Assembly (NCBI GenBank): GCA_038239195.1
Contig: JBBSEZ010000014.1
Coordinates: 1 to 50,505, forward strand
Origin: JBBSEZ01 sp038239195
GTDB taxonomy: Bacteria > Planctomycetota > Planctomycetia > Gemmatales > Gemmataceae
DNA: 50,505 bases
Direction of reading: 5' to 3'
Both the position numbers and the translations under genes were made by a program. Under the pieces are notes generated by a model. The model made no database searches. It saw only the letters and a list, made by a program, of their open reading frames with translations, and was not told the origin of the DNA. Shown here one piece after another: positions 1 through 7,490 of the stretch. Position 1 is the stretch's first letter; each line of letters opens with the position of its first letter.

Positions 1-40
1 AACCGGGCCACGCGCCTCTCTCGAAGCGCGTGGCCCGGTT
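1..40 (-). terminator. Terminator-like hairpin downstream of the DUF6159 gene
   Basis: A perfect 15-bp inverted repeat (arms 1-15 and 26-40, starting AACCGGGCCACG) encloses a 10-nt loop. It lies 20 nt past the stop codon of the minus-strand gene that ends at 61. There is no clear U-tract, so it may act as a stem-only terminator or an mRNA 3' stabiliser. Confidence 0.55.
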
Positions 41-60
41 CCTCTCTCACCGCGAAAGCG

Positions 61-933
61 TCACGCCGCCTTCTTGTGCTGGAAGGCCCGCGCCATCGTG
101 TCGGCGCTGAAGCCCTCGGGCACTTTGTCGAACGCCGCGTACTGATACAGCGCCGCCAGGAAGATCGTGTCCAGCGCCGCCGCGGCCGCGCACAGCATCA
201 GCAGGCCGAAGATGCCGAAGCCGAGGACGACGAAGCCCGTCAGCAGCAGCGGGCCGGCGCCCTGCGACATCACCAGCAGCACGATGCCGGGCACCAGCAG
301 CAGCAGGCCGAGGCAGATGAGCAGGAACTTGAAAAAGCCCAGGCCGAGCCCGCCGACCAGCGCCTCGCCCCACGTCTTCTTCAGGATCTGCACCGACCGG
401 CTGATGGCCGCGAACGGGCCGACCTTCTCGACGACCAGCACGGGCACCACGAAGAAGGTGACGACGCTCCACGCCGTGCCGAGCACGGCGCTCACGATCT
501 CGCCCACCTTGTCGTTCGCGTTCTCGATCACCTTCAGGAGCACGCCCACCGTCGCCGAGACGAACGACCAGGCGACGATCTGCGGCAACCGCGACGCCGC
601 GGCGCGGAAGCCGTCGCCGAGCGTCGGCTGCTGGCCGTTGAAGCGCATCAGGGCGCAGCTGATGAGGGCGGAGTTGCAGAAGACGATCACGAAGTAGTTG
701 CAGAAGTAGAAGGCGAAGGCCAGCGGGTAGGTCCACAGAGGGGGCCGGCCGTTCTCGTCCATCTGGATCTGGCCGTTGTGCGCCAGGATGGCCAGCGGGA
801 TGGCGTAGCTGGCCATCACGATCAGGCAAGCGATCCCGCTGATGATCGGGAACGCGACCAGCTTCTTGTTGTGGAAAAGGACGTCCCAGCTGCTCTTGGC
901 CAGCCGGAAACTGTTGGCGATGCGCTCGAACAC
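61..933 (-). CDS. DUF6159-like polytopic membrane protein
   Basis: A 290-residue integral membrane protein starting at a GTG (933). It opens with a soluble segment rich in Phe, Arg and Lys (residues 1-25) and then has about six hydrophobic segments near residues 27-50, 70-95, 150-170, 175-200, 210-240 and 245-275. The overall look, including the SW-V-FHNKKLVAFP N-terminal motif before the first membrane helix, matches the uncharacterised DUF6159 family by recollection. No catalytic motif is visible, so no function is assigned. It is a single-gene unit followed by a strong hairpin at 1-40. Length is normal for the family and nothing looks truncated. Confidence 0.8.
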   Translation of the reverse strand: MFERIANSFRLAKSSWDVLFHNKKLVAFPIISGIACLIVMASYAIPLAILAHNGQIQMDENGRPPLWTYPLAFAFYFCNYFVIVFCNSALISCALMRFNGQQPTLGDGFRAAASRLPQIVAWSFVSATVGVLLKVIENANDKVGEIVSAVLGTAWSVVTFFVVPVLVVEKVGPFAAISRSVQILKKTWGEALVGGLGLGFFKFLLICLGLLLLVPGIVLLVMSQGAGPLLLTGFVVLGFGIFGLLMLCAAAAALDTIFLAALYQYAAFDKVPEGFSADTMARAFQHKKAA

Positions 934-1041
934 GTCTTGTTCTCCCTGCCTCAGAGGTGAAAATGCTCTTCGACGTTGAACGTCCCAGCACGAGGCATTG
1001 TAACGCGCTTTCGCCGGGATGCCAGGGAAAGAGCGACTTCT

Positions 1042-4000
1042 TCACCTCTTCGCCGCCGCGCCCCCGATTACGTCCCGCAACGCATACACGTGGATGTCGC
1101 CGTGCCCGCGGGCGCGTGGCCTCTCCGCCACCGCGGCGGGGTCGAACCCGGCCACGTAGAGCCTCCCCGCTTTGCCATCGACCGCCAGTTGATACCCGCT
1201 CAGGCTGAGCCGGTGCGTCCCCTGCAAGCGGAAGTCGGGGTAAGAGTAATGCTTCAGCGCCCCGTCCCGGTCGAGGACGAACGCAGCTTGCCCCTCGACG
1301 TCGATGGCCGCGGCCAGGAACGGCGGCAGCTTGACGTGCAGTTTCATGTCCTCGTCGCGGTCGGCGCTGAGCCGGAGCACCGTTCCGCTCTTGCTGAGCA
1401 GGAATCGCCCGTCCGGGCTGAGGACGAACTCGCCGCCCAGTGCGTGCTTGTCGTGGGCCGGGGCGCGGTAAACGGTCGGCCGGTCGTCGAGCCGCGTCGG
1501 CACGATGAGCGCGTCGAGCGTTGCCGGCACGACGCCCTGACTCGAATAGTAGAGCCGCTTCTGGTCTGTCGAGAGCCGCAAGAACGAGCGCTCCCACACG
1601 CCGCCCCAACTCGCGGCGAGCGTGCCCTTGGCCAGGTCCACGGCCGAGACGTCGGTCCACTCGCCGCGCGCCCCGCTCAGGAAGGCCAGCCCGCGGTCCG
1701 ACAGGGCCAGCTCGTGGGCCGTCGCGGCCACCGTGAAGCTCTTGCGTAGGGCCAGCGTCAGCGGGTCGATCACTTGTATCTTCGTGTGCGGCCAGCGGTC
1801 GCCCTTCACCAGGGCCGTCGCCACCAGCCACTTTCCGTCGGGGCTCAGCGCCAGCGCATCGCTGCCCTCGGCCAGGCGCAGCACGCGCTCGCGGCGATAG
1901 CCCTTCGCCTCGATGCGCCCCATCACGCCCTCGGTCAGGTTGAGATAGTAGAGCGACTGCCGGTCCGGCGAGAGGGGCAGCGCGCCGATGGTCCCGCCCA
2001 CCGGGATCGTCGCCACGGGGCGCACGGCGGCCTTGCTCGGCGCGGGCGGAGGCGTCACGATCGGCACCACGGGCTCGACGGGGCGGACCGGGGCAACGGG
2101 CCCCAGCCGCCACGGGTGAACGAGGGCGTCGCGGCTGGCGGAGAGCGTTTTGCTGGCACGCAGGAACGTGACGCCGACGAGCGGCTCCTTGTGCTTGCGG
2201 AACACGCGCAGCTGCTTGCCGCTCTCGACGTCCCACAGGCGCACCGTCGCGTCGGTCCCGCCCGACAGGGCCTGCTTGCCGTCCGGGCTGAGGGCCACCG
2301 CCTTGACGTAGTTCTCGTGGCCGGGGAACGCGCGCAACTGCTTGCCGGTGTTGCTGTCCCACAGCCGCACCGTGCCGTCGTCGCTGCCCGAGAGGATGCG
2401 CTTGCCGTCCTGCGAGAAGACGGCGTGCGTCACCGAGCTGGTGTGTCCTTCGAGCCGGCGAATCAGCTTGCCGGTGTTGGCGTTGAGCAGAAACAGCGAG
2501 CGCTCCGCCGCGATCAGGGCCCAGCGCCCGTCGGGGGAGAACGCGACGCTATTCACGTAGCGGGCCACCTCGCGGAAGGAGAAGCCGGCGATGCGCTCGC
2601 CGCGCTCGAGGTCCCACAGGATCGCCTCGTGGTCGTAGCCGGCCGACAGCGCCCTTTTGCCATCCGGAGAGAAGGCGACCGCGGCGACGAGGTCGAGATG
2701 GCCTTCGAGCTTTTTCAGTTCGCGGGCGGTCTCCACGTCCCACAGGCGCACCGTGCCGTCCTTGCCGCCGGAGAGCAGCCGGGCGCCGTCGGGCGAAAAG
2801 GCGACGCACCACACCGAGGAGACGTGGCCGATGCAGCGGCGCAGGTCGCGCTCGGCCTCGAGGTCGAAGATGCGCACGGTCTTGTCGCCCGCGGCGAAGG
2901 CGGCGAGCTTGCCGTCGGCGCTGAACGAGACGGCGTTGGCGGGGCTGCTCTGCGCCTCCAGCGGGTCGAGCTCGCCGGTGGCGTCGGGCAGGCTCTCGCC
3001 CGTCGTCCCCGGCTGGAAGAGCCCGCCCAGGCGCAGCTCCTTCACCAGATCGCCGAACGACTGCACGACGACCTGGCGCGCCACCGTGGCGCCGCCGACT
3101 TTCAGGGCCCCGAAATTGCGCGACAGGGCCTCGGTGGCGGTCAGGCGCGGCAGCAGGTCGGCTTGGCGCACGCCCAGCTCCGCCGCGATGGTGGGTAGAT
3201 CGACGTCGGCCTCGTAGCGCAGCGTCATGGCCAGGACCACCTCGGCGGCCGTGACCTTGTTGCCCGTCTTCTCGATGGCCTTGCGGAAGCGCTCGGAGTC
3301 TTCCTCCATCAGGGCGCGCATCTTCTTGGCCGGAGGATAGAGGGCACGCACCAGCTCGGAGTCGGCGCGGCTGAAGGCCTTCTTGTTCTTGCCGACGTGG
3401 TCGCGTATCTGGTCGTCCTTGACGTTGATGCCGCGCTGGTGGCAGTGCATGCAGGAGAGGCCTGCCTCGACGGCGCGGTCGGGCCGTTTCGCGTCGCTGA
3501 CGATCTCCGTCGGCGCCTTGTTGACGCGGACGTTGTTGGCGTTGACGAGGACGTACGCCTGTAGGCCGTTGGGCAGGTTGAAGATCACCTCGCCGCCCGC
3601 GTGCCGGAAGCCGTTCTCGCCCAGGCCGGGGCCGAGCGGGTAGGCGAACAGGTTGCGCCGGTCGGGCAGCAGGATGTTGCGCTCGATGAGGTTTTGCGGC
3701 ACCCCCTCGAAGTCGTAACTGCGCCAGTAAGCGCCGTTCATGGCCTCGTGCCGCTCGAGCACCCGATTGTTGCGCGAGACGCCCGAGCCGTTGAAGCCGG
3801 CCCGCGCCACCCGCTCCTGCTGGATGTTGAGCCCGACGTCCACGCGCAGCTGCCGCTCCAGTTCCGACAAATTGGAGGGGATTTGCAGCATATCGTAGTA
3901 GAGCGGGGCGCGCGAGGCGTTGGCCACGAACCAGTCGGCGCGTACGACGGGCATGCGCGTGAGCGTGTTGACCAGAACGGCGCGGGCCACGGCAGTATCG

Positions 4001-4728
4001 TGGAGGATGCCGTAGGGGTAGTCGGTCAGCAGGCGGTTCCAGAGGTTGGCGTCCCACTGGTACTCGCGCAGGTCGATGCGCAGCACCAGCCCGGCGGGGC
4101 CCACCGGCTTGGGGAGGGTGATGCGCGGCTGCCACGACAGGCCGTTGAGGAGCTTGGCGAGGGCGTTGCGATAGGTCTGCAATTCGTCGGGGCCTGCGCC
4201 GGCGTTGGCGAGCGGGGCGAGGCTGAAGTAGCGCGTGAAGCGGCGGGCGCGCTTCTCCTGCTTTTCGAGGTCGGCGAGCACCAGCTCGAAGACGGCGGCG
4301 TCGGTGACCAGGTTGGGCTGGATCGTTGGCCGGGCGGGCGGAGCGCCGGCGTCGATCCAGCGCTTGAGCACGATGAGGTCGGCGGGGCTGGGGCGCGGCG
4401 ATTGGCCGGTGGGGGGCATTCGGCCGGCGGCGACGCGCCGGTAGAGCGGCGATTTCTCGGCGTGGCCGGGCAACACCTTGCGGCGGGCGATCAGCTTGTC
4501 GCGGTCGAGGATGAAGTTGAGCCCGCCCTCGACGGCGCCCTCCTGGCCGTGGCAGCGGTAGCAGTTGGCCTTGAGGATCGTATGGGCGCGGGAGGGGAGA
4601 GCGGCGTGTTCGGGAGAAGGGATGGAGGAGGGCGGGCGAGCGGGCGGGGCCACGCCCGGGGCGGCCCCTCCACTCGCGGCGAGCAGCAGCCCCAGGGTGA
4701 TCCAGCGGCCGGGTTTGGCAAAGCTCAT
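1042..4728 (-). CDS. Secreted planctomycete cytochrome c / WD40-repeat protein
   Basis: A 1,228-residue exported protein. An N-terminal signal peptide (residues 1-25) is followed by a haem-binding CYRCH motif (C56, C59, H60) in a planctomycete-type cytochrome c domain with the typical RMPP and IDAGAP stretches. A second CMHCH motif lies at 426-430. Residues about 595-875 hold roughly seven WD40 repeats with clear FSPDGK...LWD units, which would form a beta-propeller. A Pro-rich linker (about 875-905) leads to a second propeller-like region with LSPDGKWL-type blades. Planctomycete proteins of this type are usually periplasmic and are thought to combine electron transfer with protein binding; the partner is unknown. 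The start is supported by the signal peptide immediately after it. It is monocistronic as far as can be seen. Confidence 0.88.
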   Translation of the reverse strand: MSFAKPGRWITLGLLLAASGGAAPGVAPPARPPSSIPSPEHAALPSRAHTILKANCYRCHGQEGAVEGGLNFILDRDKLIARRKVLPGHAEKSPLYRRVAAGRMPPTGQSPRPSPADLIVLKRWIDAGAPPARPTIQPNLVTDAAVFELVLADLEKQEKRARRFTRYFSLAPLANAGAGPDELQTYRNALAKLLNGLSWQPRITLPKPVGPAGLVLRIDLREYQWDANLWNRLLTDYPYGILHDTAVARAVLVNTLTRMPVVRADWFVANASRAPLYYDMLQIPSNLSELERQLRVDVGLNIQQERVARAGFNGSGVSRNNRVLERHEAMNGAYWRSYDFEGVPQNLIERNILLPDRRNLFAYPLGPGLGENGFRHAGGEVIFNLPNGLQAYVLVNANNVRVNKAPTEIVSDAKRPDRAVEAGLSCMHCHQRGINVKDDQIRDHVGKNKKAFSRADSELVRALYPPAKKMRALMEEDSERFRKAIEKTGNKVTAAEVVLAMTLRYEADVDLPTIAAELGVRQADLLPRLTATEALSRNFGALKVGGATVARQVVVQSFGDLVKELRLGGLFQPGTTGESLPDATGELDPLEAQSSPANAVSFSADGKLAAFAAGDKTVRIFDLEAERDLRRCIGHVSSVWCVAFSPDGARLLSGGKDGTVRLWDVETARELKKLEGHLDLVAAVAFSPDGKRALSAGYDHEAILWDLERGERIAGFSFREVARYVNSVAFSPDGRWALIAAERSLFLLNANTGKLIRRLEGHTSSVTHAVFSQDGKRILSGSDDGTVRLWDSNTGKQLRAFPGHENYVKAVALSPDGKQALSGGTDATVRLWDVESGKQLRVFRKHKEPLVGVTFLRASKTLSASRDALVHPWRLGPVAPVRPVEPVVPIVTPPPAPSKAAVRPVATIPVGGTIGALPLSPDRQSLYYLNLTEGVMGRIEAKGYRRERVLRLAEGSDALALSPDGKWLVATALVKGDRWPHTKIQVIDPLTLALRKSFTVAATAHELALSDRGLAFLSGARGEWTDVSAVDLAKGTLAASWGGVWERSFLRLSTDQKRLYYSSQGVVPATLDALIVPTRLDDRPTVYRAPAHDKHALGGEFVLSPDGRFLLSKSGTVLRLSADRDEDMKLHVKLPPFLAAAIDVEGQAAFVLDRDGALKHYSYPDFRLQGTHRLSLSGYQLAVDGKAGRLYVAGFDPAAVAERPRARGHGDIHVYALRDVIGGAAAKR

Positions 4729-4817
4729 GGTCGGACGTCCCCCGAGGCAAAGATGCGCGCGCCCCCATCCTAGACGAGGAACGCAAGGGCGGGGTTTGTC
4801 GTGCGCCCGCCGCTCAA

Positions 4818-4891
4818 TGTAGCCCGCCGCTCTGCGGCGGGGCCCGCGACGGAGTCGCGGCCTCCATTGTAGCCCGCCGCTCCGCGGCGGG
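4818..4891. repeat. Two tandem copies of a 24-bp palindromic intergenic repeat
   Basis: The unit TGTAGCCCGCCGCTCTGCGG (first 20 bases) occurs at 4818-4841 and again at 4868-4891 with one base changed. Each copy is itself a dyad (CCCGCCGC against GCGGCGGG). The two copies are followed by related GGAGTCGCGGCC and GAGTCGCGGCC tails. They sit between two minus-strand genes, so they could act as terminators, but the tandem arrangement looks like a dispersed REP-like family. Confidence 0.7.
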
Positions 4892-4908
4892 AGTCGCGGC
4901 CTACCTTG

Positions 4909-6213
4909 TCATCGCTTGGGCACGATCTCGCCGATGGTGACGGTGAAGGGGAAGTTGGCGTAGGGCACGCGCAGCGCCGTGACCGTGTACGTCCAGTCCC
5001 CCCGCGCCGCGTCGGGGACGTCGATCACGAAGGTGCCGTCGCCCTCCATCACCTTCTTCTCGCCGGACGGGCTGGTGACGGTCAGGCGCAGGCGAGCGCC
5101 GGCGGTCTTGAAGCCGAGGGCGAACTTCAACGGGCCGGCCTTCTTGTTGTCGTAGAGGTTGGTGACCTCCGCCGCTCCCTCCGAGGCGCTGGAGAGCGTC
5201 TCCTTCTGGGGGGCGAACCCGCCTTTCATCATCGTCAGGGTGATGCGGCGCGACTCCTCGGCCGTGACGGCCGAGAAGACCAGGAAACGCAGCAACTTCT
5301 CCGCCGTCTCGCTGTTGATCTTGGCGTTGTGGAACGAGGTGAAGATGACGTTGCCCTTGCTGAACGGGAACTTGACCAGCAGGGAGGCCGTCGCGGTCTT
5401 CCCCGCCCCGACGCGGTAGGTGCCGCGGAGGTAGCGCGTGACGGTCCGCCCCGGTTTGAACAGGGCGGGGCGCCAGCCGCCAGCGTCGAACTTGAGCTTG
5501 ACGGTCTTCCCGAGGACGTCCCGCAGGCCGGGGTCGAGGACGGTCGCGGTGACCTCGCCCGCATTGCCGGCGGGGAGGAGCTGCTTCGTGGCCATCTCGG
5601 GGAAGGCCATGCAGACGACGGTATGGCGGAGGTCGGAGGCGTAGAGCGTGCCGCCGTTGCTCACGAACTCGCGCAGGCTCGCCTTGAGGCGGGAGGTGAT
5701 GCCACCACCCTGGCAGGTGAGGAAGAGGACGTCGAACTGCTTGAGCCGGGCCGGGTCCTCCAGCTCGCGGTCTTCGAGCTGGGTATACTCGTAGCCCTTG
5801 CCCAGTGCGGCGAGCAACTTCCCCATGTCGTCGTAGCTGGGGCGCGAGACGGCCAGTTTGAGCCTTCCCTTCTTGCGGATGGTTTCTTCGAGCTCGCTCA
5901 GCGTCACCTGCGGAGGAGGGGCCGGCGTCACCTGCGGAGGAGGCACCACCTGGGGCGTGTCCTCCTGTTTAGGCTCGGGCTTCTTCTCCTCCGTCTTGAC
6001 GAGAGGCGGTGGCTCCGGCGCTTTCGGCGGCGCTCCCGGGGCCATCGGCTCGGCTTGCGGCCGAGGACGCGGGGGAGTGGTGACGGGCGCGGCGACAACT
6101 TCCTTCTCCACCAATCCCGCAGGCGTGGGCCGATCGAGCGCGAAGACGACGCCGAGGGCCAGGAGCAGGCCCGCGCCGAGGGCGCCGTCGAGCAGCAGAT
6201 GTTGCGGTTTCAT
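4909..6213 (-). CDS. Membrane-anchored ThuA/DUF4159-like protein
   Basis: A 434-residue protein with one N-terminal transmembrane helix (about residues 8-26), then a long Pro-rich spacer (about 40-90) resembling TonB- or periplasm-spanning linkers. The middle region (about 100-300) looks like a glutamine-amidotransferase/ThuA-type Rossmann fold: alternating strands, the stretch FDVLFLTCQGGG, and NGGTLYASDLRH. Such domains in planctomycetes (DUF4159 and relatives) usually lack the full catalytic triad and are taken to bind ligands. The last 110 residues look like a beta-sandwich. The start at 6213 is the only Met that precedes the membrane helix. Specific function unknown. Confidence 0.75.
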   Translation of the reverse strand: MKPQHLLLDGALGAGLLLALGVVFALDRPTPAGLVEKEVVAAPVTTPPRPRPQAEPMAPGAPPKAPEPPPLVKTEEKKPEPKQEDTPQVVPPPQVTPAPPPQVTLSELEETIRKKGRLKLAVSRPSYDDMGKLLAALGKGYEYTQLEDRELEDPARLKQFDVLFLTCQGGGITSRLKASLREFVSNGGTLYASDLRHTVVCMAFPEMATKQLLPAGNAGEVTATVLDPGLRDVLGKTVKLKFDAGGWRPALFKPGRTVTRYLRGTYRVGAGKTATASLLVKFPFSKGNVIFTSFHNAKINSETAEKLLRFLVFSAVTAEESRRITLTMMKGGFAPQKETLSSASEGAAEVTNLYDNKKAGPLKFALGFKTAGARLRLTVTSPSGEKKVMEGDGTFVIDVPDAARGDWTYTVTALRVPYANFPFTVTIGEIVPKR

Positions 6214-6332
6214 GGAGAACAGCCTTCAGGAAACTGAGCGGGCACCAAAGCCTCCGTACCGTTCCCCGAGTGTCCCGGGTGGCGGCACGCCGGGACGTCG
6301 CGGAGGGGGGCCTTTTCTCCCGGCCTTCACGG

Positions 6333-6360
6333 TTGCCCGGGAGACTACCGCAGTTATAAT
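6333..6360 (+). promoter_or_regulatory. Putative sigma70-type promoter
   Basis: TTGCCC (6333-6338), a 16-bp spacer and a perfect TATAAT (6355-6360) lie about 110 bp upstream of the ATG at 6469. This is one of the few AT-rich spots in the region. The TATAAT sits in a near-palindrome (TTATAATTCATTAT), so it could also serve the divergent gene starting at 6213. Confidence 0.4.
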
Positions 6361-6468
6361 TCATTATGCCCGTCTTGTCTTGCGAACGCCAGGAACCTGT
6401 TGGCAGGGAGCTTCCCCTTTCCCCACCAACTTTCACCTGACATTTCCGGACACAGAAGGCTTCCGATC

Positions 6469-7490
6469 ATGCGACACCTCTGTCTGGAACTTCTCGAAGC
6501 CCGCTGCCTCCCAAGCGCCCCGGGAGGTTGCCTCGGCCCTCAACCTTCCCAACCGAGTGGGCCCCCCGACGACGTGCATGCGGGCGCGTATTCGCCAGGC
6601 CGTGGGGAGGTCGGGCCACCGGACAGGCCGGCCCCGGGAGGCCCCCCTGGCGCCTCGTGCCCCCCCCGCAAACGACTTCGTGGGGCCCTGCGGCCCTGAT
6701 GATCGGAAGGCTTCCGCCCGGCCCGCCGGGCCTGAGGGCTGGCGGCGCCCCGCAAGGGCAGGCCGAGTTCGGAGTCGGGCCCCCGCCGCCGGCGTTCGCC
6801 GGCGCCCTTCCGGCACCTGGCAACTCGATTCCAAATGGAGGGGACGCACCTCCCCCCCGACAGCCTTTGTCGCCGACCTTCGTGGCGGACAGGGTGTTTG
6901 CCGCCCCCCAGGCTTTCGTCCTGGCGGTCCATCCCTCGAGCGGTCGCCAGTCCTTTGCTGGGGAGGCGTTGCCCGAAGGAGGGCGCGCGGCCCCGAGCCT
7001 GGAGGGCATCAGGGGAGATGCAGCGCGAGCAGGGGAGGTGGCTCCGGAGAGGCCCGAGGCCCGCGAAGACACAACCCCTCCGAAGCCGCAACTCTTCGAT
7101 CTGGTCGGGGACGGGATGCTCCTCGACCTTCCGGCCCTCGAGGCCGGGGTCAAGGAGTTTCTGCAAGGCCTGGACGGGGCCACGACGTGCGTGGCGGCGC
7201 CCGAGGGCGGTTGGGGGCTGTCTCCCTGGCTCATCGCCGCGTCGGTCGCGGGCGTTGCCTGCGAGATTGCACGCCGGCAGCTAAAGCACGCGGGCCGTGG
7301 GCCGGACGATGGGCTCGACCCAGGGCCGGGCTCCTGGCTCCGAAGGCAGGGCCTGTCCATCGCCGAGACGGCCGCGCGAACCGGCCTGCACGGCGACAGC
7401 GTCCGACGAATCCTGCGCACTCTGGCCCGGCGGCTCGCCTTCGAGCAGGAGGAGGCCTCCCCGCTTGGGCCCGTCGAGGGGGCACCATGA
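6469..7490 (+). CDS. LEPR-type N-terminal protein with C-terminal HTH-like segment, frameshifted
   Basis: The ATG at 6469 opens a frame starting MRHLCLELLEARCLPSA, a recognisable planctomycete LEPR-XLL-like N-terminal signal. That frame stops at 6699. The coding signal that reaches 7490 is in another frame (-1 relative), open from before 6528. Adding one base would join the two; the run of eight C at 6660-6667 is the obvious place. The C-terminal part has a plausible helical domain (FDLVGDGMLLDLPALEAGV onward), a hydrophobic segment (WLIAASVAGVACEIA) and then a helix-turn-helix-like stretch (LSIAETAARTGLHGDSVRRI) like sigma-70 region 4. Its TGA overlaps the kinase ATG by four bases (ATGA), so the two are translationally coupled. 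The function is not recognised. The frameshift may be real or a homopolymer error. Confidence 0.5.

Noticed and set aside
1774..3198. Plus-strand open frame of 474 codons
   Set aside because: Antisense to the WD40 region; apparent repeats are just the reverse of the WD40 repeats.
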